Both the position numbers and the translations under genes were made by a program. DNA of 64,000 nucleotides, taken from Eubacteriaceae bacterium UBA6119 (GTDB lineage: Bacteria > Bacillota > Clostridia > Eubacteriales > UBA1433). The notes under the pieces are model-generated. The model did not search any database. It saw only the letters and a list, made by a program, of their open reading frames with translations, and was not told the DNA's origin. The first letter of the stretch is position 1; every line of letters begins with the position of its first letter. Positions 35,098-44,065 of the stretch are shown here, piece by piece. The DNA is taken from positions 62,001 to 126,000 of the forward strand of contig DIVZ01000005.1 of NCBI GenBank assembly GCA_002423395.1. The letters run 5' to 3'.

Positions 35098-36099
35098 TTA
35101 TAAACTTCCGGTCATTGCCAATTCAATAAACGCTTCCGCAATAGCTGGATCAAACTGCTTGCCGGACTGACTTGCGATCTCTGCAATGCACTGTTCAAAG
35201 CTCAACGCATTGCGATATGGTCTGTCTGAACTCATTGCGTCATAAGCATCAGCCAGTGCAATTATTCTGGAACCGAGAGGTATTTCTTTTCCGGACAATC
35301 CATCCGGATAGCCTGTACCATCGTATCTTTCATGGTGATGCTTAATAATTAAAGAAGTCTGTTTTCCGGCATCAAGAGGCATAAGTATTTTTTCAGCTAA
35401 AATACTGTGCTGCTTGATTATATGATAATCCGCATCGCTTAGTGGCGAGACTTTATTTAAAATTGAATCTGGAATACCAATTTTACCTATATCGTGCAGT
35501 AATGCTGCGTCTTTAAGGTCATAATACTCATCATTGATTCCATACATATATTCATACAGTATTAATGAAGTTCGGCATACATTTTCTGAATGGTTTTGAG
35601 TATAACTGTCTTTTGCTTCAAGAAGTGATGAAATAGACTCAAGTGAAGAAATTGCGAGATTGTGATATTGCATAGTAATATTGTTTATGGTTTCTTTTTG
35701 AATTTGTGAAAATTCGGCCTGTGCGAGCTCTGTTTTTCGTTTTTCGGTTATGTCTTCCGTAATAACAGCCATGCCAATTAATTCTTTTACATCATTTTGA
35801 ATACCTATATAAGAATTGGTGTAGAAACTGTCATTTACAATATCGTTAACCATTCTTTTATATTTTATGTCTGGGTTTTTTATTAAATTATCTATAGCTC
35901 GTATTACATTGTTTTGAGTTTTTAAAGAATGACAATGTACGACATTGCTTCCTATAATAGCATCTCTCGATATTTTTCTAATCGATTCAGCTGACTTATT
36001 GACAAATAAAATTTTTCCGTTTAAACTGCTTATAATTACGCCAAGAGGCAGTTGTTCAAATAAATGTTCAAATAGCGGATATAAATCATCTTTATTCAT
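35098..36099 (-). CDS. PAS domain HD-GYP phosphodiesterase (probable c-di-GMP hydrolase)
   Basis: The 333-aa protein combines a PAS domain (about 10-125, EQLPLGVIISSLNGKI to GMAVITEDITEKRKTE) with an HD-GYP domain (about 155-330). Catalytic motifs are present: LLHDIGKIGIPDSIL, then KHHHERYDGTGYPDGL (the GYP motif) and RIIALADAYDAM. HD-GYP enzymes hydrolyse c-di-GMP or related dinucleotides. A longer reading from 36180 is open, but GGGG (36108-36111) lies 8 nt from the ATG at 36099 and the extension is non-homologous. It is soluble, with no membrane segment. A GGDEF cyclase gene lies 1.3 kb away. Confidence 0.88.
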   Translation of the reverse strand: MNKDDLYPLFEHLFEQLPLGVIISSLNGKILFVNKSAESIRKISRDAIIGSNVVHCHSLKTQNNVIRAIDNLIKNPDIKYKRMVNDIVNDSFYTNSYIGIQNDVKELIGMAVITEDITEKRKTELAQAEFSQIQKETINNITMQYHNLAISSLESISSLLEAKDSYTQNHSENVCRTSLILYEYMYGINDEYYDLKDAALLHDIGKIGIPDSILNKVSPLSDADYHIIKQHSILAEKILMPLDAGKQTSLIIKHHHERYDGTGYPDGLSGKEIPLGSRIIALADAYDAMSSDRPYRNALSFEQCIAEIASQSGKQFDPAIAEAFIELAMTGSL

Positions 36100-36224
36100 T
36101 TTTATAACCCCATTTATAAGTAAATGTTTATAATAATTATTGTAAAACAAAATATTACAAAATTCAACAAAATATGGCAATGAGTAGTAAATAAAATATT
36201 ACTCCAACCTATATTTGATATAAA

Positions 36225-36246
36225 AAAAGCGGCTTTCACCGCTTTT
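36225..36246. terminator. Bidirectional terminator after the AraC-GyrI gene
   Basis: AAAAGCGG (36225-36232) and CCGCTTTT (36239-36246) form an 8-bp stem with a 6-nt loop; A- and T-runs on both sides make it usable in both directions. It ends the minus-strand gene at 36261. Confidence 0.85.
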
Positions 36247-36260
36247 AATAATTTAATAAT

Positions 36261-37166
36261 TTATTTTATCCCCCTAACCGCTCTTGCCTCAATATACCCC
36301 CTATACCCCATCGGCGCAAGCTGAAACCTCGGCGCCGCCTCATCATCCCACTCATATCCGTATACCGACGGATCAAACGTATCAATGTGGCTCTCAACTT
36401 CTTCAATAGCTTCCATAAAATCATCGTCATTGTAAGGCTCGCCCTGAAATACCATCATCACGCATTGCGGTAGCTCTATAAGCTCGTATCCTTCGGGCAC
36501 GGTGTTGCTGTAAGTAAGCGGAAGCTCCACTCCCTGAACGTATCTTGAAGTGCCGTCTTTAATTAAATGCTTAGGAAGCCACATGCCCACCGGCTCGTAT
36601 AGCGCCTCTTTTACGCTTGTTAGCAGAGCCCAAATGTCGCACCCAACCTCCTCGCAGTATTTAAAGTATTCTTCAGCTGTTACGCCTCTCTTTATTAAAG
36701 CTTTCCTCTCGGGACGCTGTATGACCTGAACAAATATTGTCTTGGCTTTTTTTTCTTCGCTCATTTTATATTCTCCTCTGTTTAAAAATTTGTAGGTGTC
36801 ATATGCTTTGTAAGGCATGAATAATTGTATCGGTGGCGTGGTGTCGCTGTATTTTTTGGGGGCAATGCCGAACTGCCTTGAAAAAGCGCGCGTAAAACCT
36901 TCGTGCGAATCAAATACAAAATTAAGCGCGACGTCAATTATTCTGCTGTCTTCATCCCGCAAGGAAATTGCCGCTTTGCTTAGCCTTAACGCCCTTATGT
37001 ATTCGAAAGGGGTTTTGCCTGTAACGTCTTTAAAAATTCTCGCGGCGTGCCACGGCGAATAAGCGCACGAGCCGCTTAACTGCTTGAGCGTGATTTCCTG
37101 CCCGATGTGGCGTTCTATGTATTCCTGCATTTTCTGCACCGCCATAATTATCTGCGCCTGACTCAT
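36261..37166 (-). CDS. AraC family regulator with C-terminal GyrI-like effector-binding domain
   Basis: The N-terminal AraC double helix-turn-helix (about 5-108: QEITLKQLSGSCAYSPWHAARIF shape, then RAFSRQFGIAPKKY) is followed by a linker containing GEYKMSEEKKAKT and a GyrI-like SOUL/BacA-type domain (about 140-300). The domain order matches Rob/SoxS-like multidrug-binding activators. A second protein with this architecture is at 51970-52827. The gene has its own terminator and lies divergent from the GGDEF gene, so it may be autoregulated. The ligand is unknown. Confidence 0.88.
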   Translation of the reverse strand: MSQAQIIMAVQKMQEYIERHIGQEITLKQLSGSCAYSPWHAARIFKDVTGKTPFEYIRALRLSKAAISLRDEDSRIIDVALNFVFDSHEGFTRAFSRQFGIAPKKYSDTTPPIQLFMPYKAYDTYKFLNRGEYKMSEEKKAKTIFVQVIQRPERKALIKRGVTAEEYFKYCEEVGCDIWALLTSVKEALYEPVGMWLPKHLIKDGTSRYVQGVELPLTYSNTVPEGYELIELPQCVMMVFQGEPYNDDDFMEAIEEVESHIDTFDPSVYGYEWDDEAAPRFQLAPMGYRGYIEARAVRGIK

Positions 37167-37352
37167 TTTCCACCTCGCGTTTTACTATATATCATAGGTT
37201 TAAAAATTTCTTGACTTGTATTGCTGAAGTAATATATACAAATATTTTAGCATTTAAGTATTTTTTAAACAATGGAGCGTTGTTTTTAAATAGTCCTGAA
37301 TAACAAAAAATAAACGTATTATTTTGTTGCAATGATAGTAATTCTAATTTTA

Positions 37353-37381
37353 TTTACCCTATTGGAAATATTTGGTATAAT
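37353..37381 (+). promoter_or_regulatory. Putative sigma-A promoter for the GGDEF gene
   Basis: TTTACC (37353-37358), 17 nt, TATAAT (37376-37381) with an extended -10 TGG before it. It is the best promoter in the 273-bp divergent region between the AraC and GGDEF genes; the rest of that region is AT-rich with no other clear feature. Confidence 0.6.
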
Positions 37382-37439
37382 AATACTACAATGAAAATGT
37401 TGTAAATTTATCTGCCGTTCATTATAAAAAGGTGAGGAA

Positions 37440-38342
37440 TTGAAGACATTATCAAACAAGGAATATTATGAGTTTATATTCGAGAACTATTATGACGCGA
37501 TATTGCTGGCAAGACCCGACGGCAGTATATTCCGCGCTAATCCTGCCGCGTGCGAAATGTTTCAGAGAAGCGAAGAAGAAATTTTAGAAATCGGAAGAGA
37601 CGGAATTGAGGATAAAGATAATCCTTATTTTAAGGCGGCCTTGGAGGAAAGAGCTTTAAACGGAAAAGCAAGAGCGCAGTTTAACGGCGTACGAAAAGAC
37701 GGCAGCGTTTTTCCTGTAGATTACACAACGGCGGTTATTAAGGACGAGAATAATGAAATTTGGATAATCAACTTTATCCGCGATATGTCCGTTTATAAAA
37801 AAGCGGAAGATAACGAAAGCATTATAGCGAGCCAGATGGAACTGTACGCTAATTATGATTACTTAACAAGCATATACAACCGCAGGACATTTTTGGATAA
37901 ACTGGAACTGGAAATAAGAAAATCAAAAAACTTTCAAGTTCCCACAAGCCTGATGATGATTGACATAGACAGATTTAAATATATAAACGATACATACGGA
38001 CACCTTGCGGGCGACATAGTGCTTAAAAGAGTATCGCAGATTTTAAGAGAAGGAATAAGGACAAAAGATATTTTAGGACGTTACGGAGGAGACGAATTTG
38101 TAATATGCCTTCCGGAAACATCTTTTGACGAATCGGTAAATATCGCGGAAAGATTAAGAAGCAAAATTGAATGTGTTACAATAAAGCAAGGATCTTTTGA
38201 AATAAACGTTACGGCAAGCTTCGGAATAGCCGCTTACGATTGCGGCGCGAATGAAGATGCGGATAGCCTGATATCCAGAGCCGATAGGAATATGTACAAA
38301 GCAAAAATGAAAAGAAACAATGTATATAAATTTAATTTGTAA
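37440..38342 (+). CDS. PAS domain diguanylate cyclase (GGDEF)
   Basis: The 300-aa protein joins a PAS sensor domain (about 5-125: DAILLARPDGSIFRANPAA, KDGSVFPVDYTTAV) to a catalytic GGDEF domain (about 140-300). The active-site loop GRYGGDEFVICLPE is intact and DIDRFKYINDTYGH is typical. No RxxD inhibitory site is obvious immediately upstream of GGDEF. It should make c-di-GMP. Translation probably starts at TTG 37440 after AAAGGTGAGG. The adjacent HD-GYP gene suggests local turnover of the same messenger. Confidence 0.9.
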   Translation: MKTLSNKEYYEFIFENYYDAILLARPDGSIFRANPAACEMFQRSEEEILEIGRDGIEDKDNPYFKAALEERALNGKARAQFNGVRKDGSVFPVDYTTAVIKDENNEIWIINFIRDMSVYKKAEDNESIIASQMELYANYDYLTSIYNRRTFLDKLELEIRKSKNFQVPTSLMMIDIDRFKYINDTYGHLAGDIVLKRVSQILREGIRTKDILGRYGGDEFVICLPETSFDESVNIAERLRSKIECVTIKQGSFEINVTASFGIAAYDCGANEDADSLISRADRNMYKAKMKRNNVYKFNL

Positions 38343-38358
38343 ATAAAATAAAGCATAA

Positions 38359-38391
38359 AAAAATCCCGGCGTAAGAGCCGGGTAATTTTTT
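38359..38391. terminator. Bidirectional terminator between the GGDEF gene and the ABC exporter
   Basis: CCCGGC (38365-38370) and GCCGGG (38377-38382) make a strong GC stem with loop GTAAGA, flanked by AAAAAAAT and TAATTTTTT. It can serve the plus-strand GGDEF gene and the convergent permease gene. Confidence 0.88.
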
Positions 38392-38407
38392 ATGATACAG
38401 AATTAAA

Positions 38408-39568
38408 TTAAGACACCGTTTTTCTTTGTTTCATAACAACCAGTGTTATTGCAAGCACTGCGACGGCGAATGCGAACACTATAAGCATGTTTGTAAAAAC
38501 AGGTTTTAAGGTCTGCGCATTATATACAGCAAGCGATGAAATTATATTGTTCGATTTTACGTACCAGTATGTCGGAGTGAAACTTGCTATTGTAAGCACC
38601 TTAGCGCCGAGCAGGTACTGAGGAACAAATACTCCGCCGATAAAGCTGCTGCCGAGAGCCACGACATTTGCCGCCGCTGAAGTAGCAGGTCTGCTTTTGA
38701 CTATATTTGATATTAAAAAGCTGATACTAAGCATTGCTATTGTAAATACAAGCAAGTTTAATATAAATAATCCGCCGCTTATTGTAAACATATCTTTTCT
38801 GTATATTATTATACTTGTTATTACAATAATCAGCCATGCTCCGAGTGATAATGTTAAGTTACCTAAAATAAGCTGCATATTTATGCTGCTGTTTTTTAGT
38901 GGAGAGCAAAGATTTCTTCTTTTTATATCCAGTTTATTAAATACAAACATTACAATGCATACACCCAGTATAAGAATGGCTGATAATGAATAAGCAGCGT
39001 AGTTGTAATAATATAAGTATTTTTTGGTTTGCACGGCGTCAGCGGCGCTTAAATTGACATTGGCTGTTTTAGAAAGGTCTTTTTGTATATATTGAGTAAG
39101 TTTTTCGCCTGAAATATTTTTCATATTATTAATATAAATTCTCGCGGTGTTGAGGTATTTTTCTACCATATTGTCCATATATACCCCTGAAATTGAATCG
39201 GGAACTTTAGTTATTTCAATCTCAGCTTTTTCACCGTTATAAAATTTATCTGAAAAACCGCTGGGCACTTTTACGATATATTCAATATCTCTGTAAAATA
39301 AAGCGTCCTGAAGCGTTCTTTCATCGTTCTTTATATCCGCAATAATCGCGTTTTCATTAAGATAATCTCTGAGTCCGTCTGTAAGAGCTGAAGTTTTATC
39401 ATTATTTATAAAAGCAATTTTACTTTTTGTTTGAGCAAACTCGTTATACTGACTGCCTGTGTTAATAGAGCTTAAAAGCACGGCTAATACGAGAAATATT
39501 ATCATATACACAGAAAGTTCGCCGAGATTCTTTTTTATTATTCTGAAGAATACTTTAAATACTTGCAT
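38408..39568 (-). CDS. ABC-2 type transporter permease (LnrN-like), third gene of exporter operon
   Basis: This 386-aa ABC-2 permease has one N-terminal transmembrane helix (about 18-35), a large extracytoplasmic region (about 40-180) and five or six helices in the C-terminal half. The pattern matches the YhgE/LnrN type that pairs with a second permease. It overlaps the preceding permease gene by 14 bp and starts behind GGAGGC. Together with the genes at 39555 and 40707 it forms an exporter resembling the linearmycin-resistance transporter LnrLMN. The substrate here is unknown. Confidence 0.85.
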   Translation of the reverse strand: MQVFKVFFRIIKKNLGELSVYMIIFLVLAVLLSSINTGSQYNEFAQTKSKIAFINNDKTSALTDGLRDYLNENAIIADIKNDERTLQDALFYRDIEYIVKVPSGFSDKFYNGEKAEIEITKVPDSISGVYMDNMVEKYLNTARIYINNMKNISGEKLTQYIQKDLSKTANVNLSAADAVQTKKYLYYYNYAAYSLSAILILGVCIVMFVFNKLDIKRRNLCSPLKNSSINMQLILGNLTLSLGAWLIIVITSIIIYRKDMFTISGGLFILNLLVFTIAMLSISFLISNIVKSRPATSAAANVVALGSSFIGGVFVPQYLLGAKVLTIASFTPTYWYVKSNNIISSLAVYNAQTLKPVFTNMLIVFAFAVAVLAITLVVMKQRKTVS

Positions 39569-40697
39569 ATTTCTGCCTCCTTAAAATAATATATGTCAAG
39601 AAGCTGAATAACAGAGTAAATGCGCAAAGCAGGAGTGTGTTTATAAAATAATGTTCATGCCCGCTGTAGTAATATAGCGAGTAAAATGAGTCGGCTATTA
39701 AGTTTGCAGGGTTTATATACGAAAGTGCGGGTAGATTTCTGCTTATTATCGTCTTAATTCCCGCATACATCATACCCGATAAAAATGACATAATCATAGA
39801 ACCTCCGATAATTATCGCGATTTTTATGCCCTCTTTTTTTGTCACAATCGCCGATATAAGGGCGCCGAAGGTTACGCCTGTCAAAGTGCCTACAAAACAA
39901 GTCAGCACAATATATCCTATCTGACTGCCAAAATTTATTTTCAAAACAAATATTAAAAATAAGAGCAGCGCGAATATTTCAATAAGCTGAACCGTAATAG
40001 CCGCAAGCATTGAAATTGAAAACACTTTTAACTTATGAGTCGGAGCGACGTTAACTCTTGCTCCTACGTAAGATTGGTTAGCCTGAATATCCGATACTTC
40101 TTTTTGCCCCCAAAAACTTCCGTATAGGCATGTCATTGCTATTAGTGTGTAAAAATAAGCGACAACGGTGTCGGGATTAGCGTTGCCTGCGGGTACTTCT
40201 TTGAGATACTGCACCTTTTGGGTTAAGTCTTTTGCAAGGCTGCCATATATCGCAGAAGGATTTTCAGTAATTATAGTCGACGCAGTGGAAGAAGTCTGCA
40301 CATAATAATCAAGGAATTCTTTTATGATGCTTTCGTTTATTCCTGAATTTTTAACGGTTAGATTTAACCCGTTATTAAAATATATATAGCCTTCTATTTG
40401 ACCGTCTTTAAGAAGTTTTTTGGCGCTATCCATTGTTGTATATGTGACATTAAACAAACGGTCTTTATTATCTGCTGAGACATAAGATAATGCTTTATCG
40501 AAATTTGCATTTTCTTTATACGCGGCGTCGTTTATAACCGCTATTTTAATATCGCGAAAAGCTTCCCCTTTCGTAAGATTTGAAAATGCCATCCAGAATA
40601 ACACGCTTAAAAGTATGGGAAACATCAGCGTCCAAAACATAAGGTTTCTGTCCCTTACAATACTTTTTAATTTGTATAAGAATATGTGACTAAACAT
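39555..40697 (-). CDS. ABC-2 type transporter permease (LnrM-like)
   Basis: A 380-aa ABC-2 permease: one N-terminal helix (FWTLMFPILLSVLFWMAF), an external domain (about 45-165), then five to six helices (about 175-375). It is paralogous in layout to the downstream permease; two such proteins with one ATPase would make a heterodimeric exporter. The start ATG at 40697 follows AGGAGGC and lies 9 nt after the ATPase gene. Confidence 0.86.
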   Translation of the reverse strand: MFSHIFLYKLKSIVRDRNLMFWTLMFPILLSVLFWMAFSNLTKGEAFRDIKIAVINDAAYKENANFDKALSYVSADNKDRLFNVTYTTMDSAKKLLKDGQIEGYIYFNNGLNLTVKNSGINESIIKEFLDYYVQTSSTASTIITENPSAIYGSLAKDLTQKVQYLKEVPAGNANPDTVVAYFYTLIAMTCLYGSFWGQKEVSDIQANQSYVGARVNVAPTHKLKVFSISMLAAITVQLIEIFALLLFLIFVLKINFGSQIGYIVLTCFVGTLTGVTFGALISAIVTKKEGIKIAIIIGGSMIMSFLSGMMYAGIKTIISRNLPALSYINPANLIADSFYSLYYYSGHEHYFINTLLLCAFTLLFSFLTYIILRRQKYASI

Positions 40698-40706
40698 AAC
40701 TGCCTC

Positions 40707-41639
40707 CTAATCTCTAAGCTCTTTGCCGGTTATTTCCAAGAATACATCGTTTAATGTAGGCGGTTCGGAATAAATTTTACCGAAAGCGATATTATTTGAT
40801 TTTAAGTATTCAAGTAAAACCATAAGATTATTTTCACCGCGCATAGATTTGACTATCAGATGATTATCGGCAAATTCACACGATACAATGTTTTTCATAT
40901 TTTTCAGATCAGAGAGAATTTTGGCGTTAAAATTAAATATTTCTATTGTAATTTTTTCTCCCGATTTTATCATGCTTTTCAATTCATCGTTTGTGCCTGA
41001 AGCTATTGTTTTCCCTTTATCCATAATTACAATACGGCTGCATATATGTTCAACTTCTTCCATATAATGTGATGTGTAAACTACTGTGGAGCCGTCTTTG
41101 TTTAATTTTAAAATGCCTTCAAGTATGTTGTTTCTGCTTTGCGGGTCAACCGCTACGGTGGGTTCGTCAAGTATGATAAGCTTTGGTTTGTGTGCTATCC
41201 CGCATGCAATGTTGAGCCTTCTCAGTAGCCCGCCGCTGAGTTTTTTTGGATAGAATTTTCTGAAATCATTTAAACCTACAAAATCAATCGCCTCGTCAAC
41301 AAGCATTTTTCGATGGCTTTTATCCGTTACATAAAGTCCGCAGAAATAATCAATATTCTCATAAACGGTAAGCTCTTCAAATACCGCGACATTTTGCATT
41401 ATTATTCCTATATTGCGTTTTATATCATATGCGCTTGGCGACATGGGACGACCGAATATTTCAATACTGCCTTTATCATATTTTAGTAAAGATAAAATGC
41501 AGTTAATTGCTGTTGTTTTTCCCGAGCCGTTCGGGCCTAACAGTCCCAAAATTTCACCTTCTTGCACTTCTACGTTAAAATGGTCGAGAGCTATTAAATC
41601 CCCGTATCTTTTTACAAGATTTTCTACTTTTATTACCAT
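40707..41639 (-). CDS. ABC transporter ATP-binding protein (LnrL-like), first gene of exporter operon
   Basis: The 310-aa ATPase has Walker A GLLGPNGSGKTTAI, signature LSGGLLRRLNIA, Walker B KLIILDEPTVAVDP and a C-terminal domain of about 80 residues common in drug-export ATPases. The Q-loop (IGIIMQN) and H-loop (YTSHYMEE) are present. It leads the three-gene operon, behind AAGGAGG. The divergent histidine kinase and response regulator at 41802-43500 likely control it, as LnrJK control LnrLMN in Bacillus. Confidence 0.92.
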   Translation of the reverse strand: MVIKVENLVKRYGDLIALDHFNVEVQEGEILGLLGPNGSGKTTAINCILSLLKYDKGSIEIFGRPMSPSAYDIKRNIGIIMQNVAVFEELTVYENIDYFCGLYVTDKSHRKMLVDEAIDFVGLNDFRKFYPKKLSGGLLRRLNIACGIAHKPKLIILDEPTVAVDPQSRNNILEGILKLNKDGSTVVYTSHYMEEVEHICSRIVIMDKGKTIASGTNDELKSMIKSGEKITIEIFNFNAKILSDLKNMKNIVSCEFADNHLIVKSMRGENNLMVLLEYLKSNNIAFGKIYSEPPTLNDVFLEITGKELRD

Positions 41640-41675
41640 AAGCGCCTCCTTAGATATTTATAATTTAATTTTACG

Positions 41676-41699
41676 CACTTAAGTATGTATTTGTAAGTG
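41676..41699. promoter_or_regulatory. Inverted repeat in the divergent exporter / two-component promoter region
   Basis: CACTTA (41676-41681) and TAAGTG (41694-41699) are separated by 12 nt. The dyad sits upstream of the exporter ATPase gene and is a reasonable candidate binding site for the adjacent NarL-type response regulator. This is an inference from position and symmetry only. Confidence 0.4.
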
Positions 41700-41739
41700 A
41701 ATATTATCCCCACTTTATATGACAAATGTAACATATTGC

Positions 41740-41767
41740 TTGAGTGATAGTGTAAATGTGATAAAAT
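41740..41767 (+). promoter_or_regulatory. Putative sigma-A promoter for the histidine kinase gene
   Basis: TTGAGT (41740-41745), 16-nt spacer, TAAAAT (41762-41767) preceded by TGA as an extended -10 element. The kinase start is 35 nt further on. Confidence 0.6.
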
Positions 41768-41801
41768 TTATATAATAATACCAAAGAATAGGGATGAGGC
41801 A

Positions 41802-42878
41802 TTGAACGTTATCATTGACAAGCTTGTTATTTTTTCTTTGTGTGTAGTATTGTATATTCCAAATAACTCAAGTTTGCTTATTGTGCCTATACTGATAGTT
41901 ATAATAATAAGCGGACTTATGAGTTATTTTGAAAATCAACAGTTCAAAATTGCAGCGCTTGCAGTTTTTATAATGCTTTCATTTATATATCCTGTTTATA
42001 TTTTTTTCGTGCCTCTTATTTGTTATGATTTTGTAGTATTTAAAATAAAATGGCTATGGGCCATTTTACTTGTTCCTGTTGCGGTGAATTTCCTGCAAAA
42101 TTCTTTTTTAATTAACGGGTTGATTATTTGCGGCACAGGCTTTGCGTTTTTATTAAAATACCGAACAGTTTTTATAAAAAATCTTAAAGGAAAAACAATA
42201 TTATTACGCGACGACAGCAAAGAATTGTCGATAATGCTTGAAGTAAAAAATAAAGAACTTATGGAAAAGCAGGATTATGAAATAAATATTGCCACATTAA
42301 ACGAAAGAAACCGAATAGCTCGCGATATACATGATAATGTCGGGCATATGCTCTCAAGCTCCATTTTGCAAATCGGAGCGATGCTGGCAACAGTAAGCGA
42401 TGAAAAGACAAAAGAAAATTTAAGATTAATAAATTCAACTTTATCAAAAGCAATGGACAGCATACGACAAAGCGTTCATAATCTGCACGAACAATCAATA
42501 GATTTAAAAAATGAAATAAATACGTTGGTAAATGATTTTGCGTTTTGCCATATTGAGCTTCAGTACGATATTCAATCAAACCCGGATAAAAATTTGAAGT
42601 ATTGCTTTATAGCTGTTATAAAAGAAGCTTTGTCAAATATTATAAAACATTCCAATGCCACGAATGTTAATTTAACACTAAGAGAACATCCTGCTCTTTA
42701 CCAGCTCATAATTCAGGACAATGGAAACAGAGTAAACAATATTGATAATGAAGGAATCGGGCTTAAAAATATTGAAGACAGAGTATGTGCATTTAAAGGT
42801 AATTTTAATATAAATAGATCCGGCGGATTTAAGATTTTTATTTCTATTCCAAAGAATAACGCAGAGAGGAAGAATTAA
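41802..42878 (+). CDS. Sensor histidine kinase, NarL/LnrJ type (HisKA_3)
   Basis: The 358-aa kinase has four or five short transmembrane helices without a large external loop (about 5-115), a coiled-coil linker, the HisKA_3 phosphoacceptor region NERNRIARDIHDNVGHMLSS (His177) and a HATPase domain (IKEALSNIIKHSNATNVNL, then GIGLKNIEDR). Such intramembrane-sensing kinases often respond to membrane-active antibiotics. It starts at TTG 41802; no in-frame ATG is near. Its stop is one base from the response-regulator start. Confidence 0.92.
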   Translation: MNVIIDKLVIFSLCVVLYIPNNSSLLIVPILIVIIISGLMSYFENQQFKIAALAVFIMLSFIYPVYIFFVPLICYDFVVFKIKWLWAILLVPVAVNFLQNSFLINGLIICGTGFAFLLKYRTVFIKNLKGKTILLRDDSKELSIMLEVKNKELMEKQDYEINIATLNERNRIARDIHDNVGHMLSSSILQIGAMLATVSDEKTKENLRLINSTLSKAMDSIRQSVHNLHEQSIDLKNEINTLVNDFAFCHIELQYDIQSNPDKNLKYCFIAVIKEALSNIIKHSNATNVNLTLREHPALYQLIIQDNGNRVNNIDNEGIGLKNIEDRVCAFKGNFNINRSGGFKIFISIPKNNAERKN

Positions 42879-42879
42879 A

Positions 42880-43500
42880 GTGAGAGTTTTGGTGGTTGAT
42901 GACGATAAGCTTATCTGCGCTTCTCTTAAGATGATTTTAGAATCAAACAAAGACGTCCAAGTCGTCGGGACGGCAAACAGCGGCGAGCAGGCAATAGAAT
43001 TATACAAAAAATTAAAGCCTGATATTTTGCTAATGGACATAAGGATGGATAAAATGACAGGACTTCAAGCCGGAGAAAACATTTTAAAGGTTTATAAAAA
43101 CGCGAAAATATTGTACTTAACAACTTTTGCGGATGATGAATATATAATAAAAGCTTTTAAAATAGGAGCGCACGGCTATATTTTAAAACAGGACTTTGAA
43201 TGTATAATTCCCTCGCTGCGGGCGGTGCATATAGGGCAGTATGTTTTCGGTCAGGATATAGTGTCTAAAATACCTGCGCTTATAAGCAGTGAAGAAAAAA
43301 AGAACTTATCAAAACTTGGTATTAACGATAAAGAATCAGATATTATTATTCTTGTAGCGGAAGGACTTAATAATAAAGAAATTTCGGAAAAGCTTTTTTT
43401 GAGCGAAGGTACTGTTAGAAACTACATAAGCGGTATTTTGGAAAAACTGGATCTGCGCGACAGAACGCAACTCGCGGTATTTTATTTTAAAAATAAATAA
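42880..43500 (+). CDS. Response regulator, NarL/FixJ family (LnrK-like)
   Basis: The 206-aa regulator has a receiver domain with the acidic pocket VVDDDK and phosphoacceptor Asp53 in LLMDIRMDK, the conserved Thr and Lys (LTTFADDEYIIKAFKIGAHGYILK), and a LuxR-type helix-turn-helix (about 140-206: LNNKEISEKLFLSEGTVRNYIS). It starts at GTG 42880, separated from the kinase stop codon by one base. It is the partner of the upstream kinase, and the divergent ABC exporter is its probable target. Confidence 0.93.
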   Translation: MRVLVVDDDKLICASLKMILESNKDVQVVGTANSGEQAIELYKKLKPDILLMDIRMDKMTGLQAGENILKVYKNAKILYLTTFADDEYIIKAFKIGAHGYILKQDFECIIPSLRAVHIGQYVFGQDIVSKIPALISSEEKKNLSKLGINDKESDIIILVAEGLNNKEISEKLFLSEGTVRNYISGILEKLDLRDRTQLAVFYFKNK

Positions 43501-43517
43501 TAGAAGGCGGTGAAAGC

Positions 43518-44051
43518 ATGGAAAATAAAAGATTAAGCAAACTTGTTAAAGAACTGCTGGACTTGGAATCAGGTAAAATTTTGGAAAAGGGCGAAATAAT
43601 TCAAATGCTTTTAGAAAAGCCGACAGTTCATAAAAATGAAGTGAAACTTACTTTAGGGCAGAGAGTCGCCGATAAAATGGCAGATGTTGCGGGCAGCTGG
43701 GGGTTTATAATAAGTTTTTGCGGTGTTTTGATATTCTGGATAATTTTAAATATTGTTATATTGTCAAGACCGTTTGATGCGTATCCGTTTATTCTGCTTA
43801 ATTTGGTGCTTTCTATGCTTGCCGCTATTCAGGCTCCGATTATCATGATGAGCCAGAACAGGCAGGAAACAAAAGACAGACAGCGCGCGGAAAATGATTA
43901 TAAAATAAATTTAAAAGCTGAAATTATTTTAGAAGATATACATGCTAAAATTGTTGCGCTGACTAAACAGCAACAGCATTTAAGCAAAAAAATTGAAGAA
44001 ATTGAGCGTATGCAAAAAAAGAACAGCATTTCAAACAACACAAACCAATAG
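43518..44051 (+). CDS. DUF1003 family membrane protein
   Basis: The 177-aa protein shows the DUF1003 core: LGQRVADKMADVAGSWGFII, two transmembrane helices (about 62-82 and 90-110), the loop FDAYPFILLNLVLSMLAAIQ, then MMSQNRQETKDRQRAENDY and a C-terminal coiled coil (about 125-165). The family is widespread and uncharacterised. It follows the response regulator by 17 nt with AGGCGG, so it may be cotranscribed with the two-component system, and it ends at a bidirectional terminator. Confidence 0.88.
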   Translation: MENKRLSKLVKELLDLESGKILEKGEIIQMLLEKPTVHKNEVKLTLGQRVADKMADVAGSWGFIISFCGVLIFWIILNIVILSRPFDAYPFILLNLVLSMLAAIQAPIIMMSQNRQETKDRQRAENDYKINLKAEIILEDIHAKIVALTKQQQHLSKKIEEIERMQKKNSISNNTNQ

Positions 44052-44065
44052 TCCTATAATTAATT

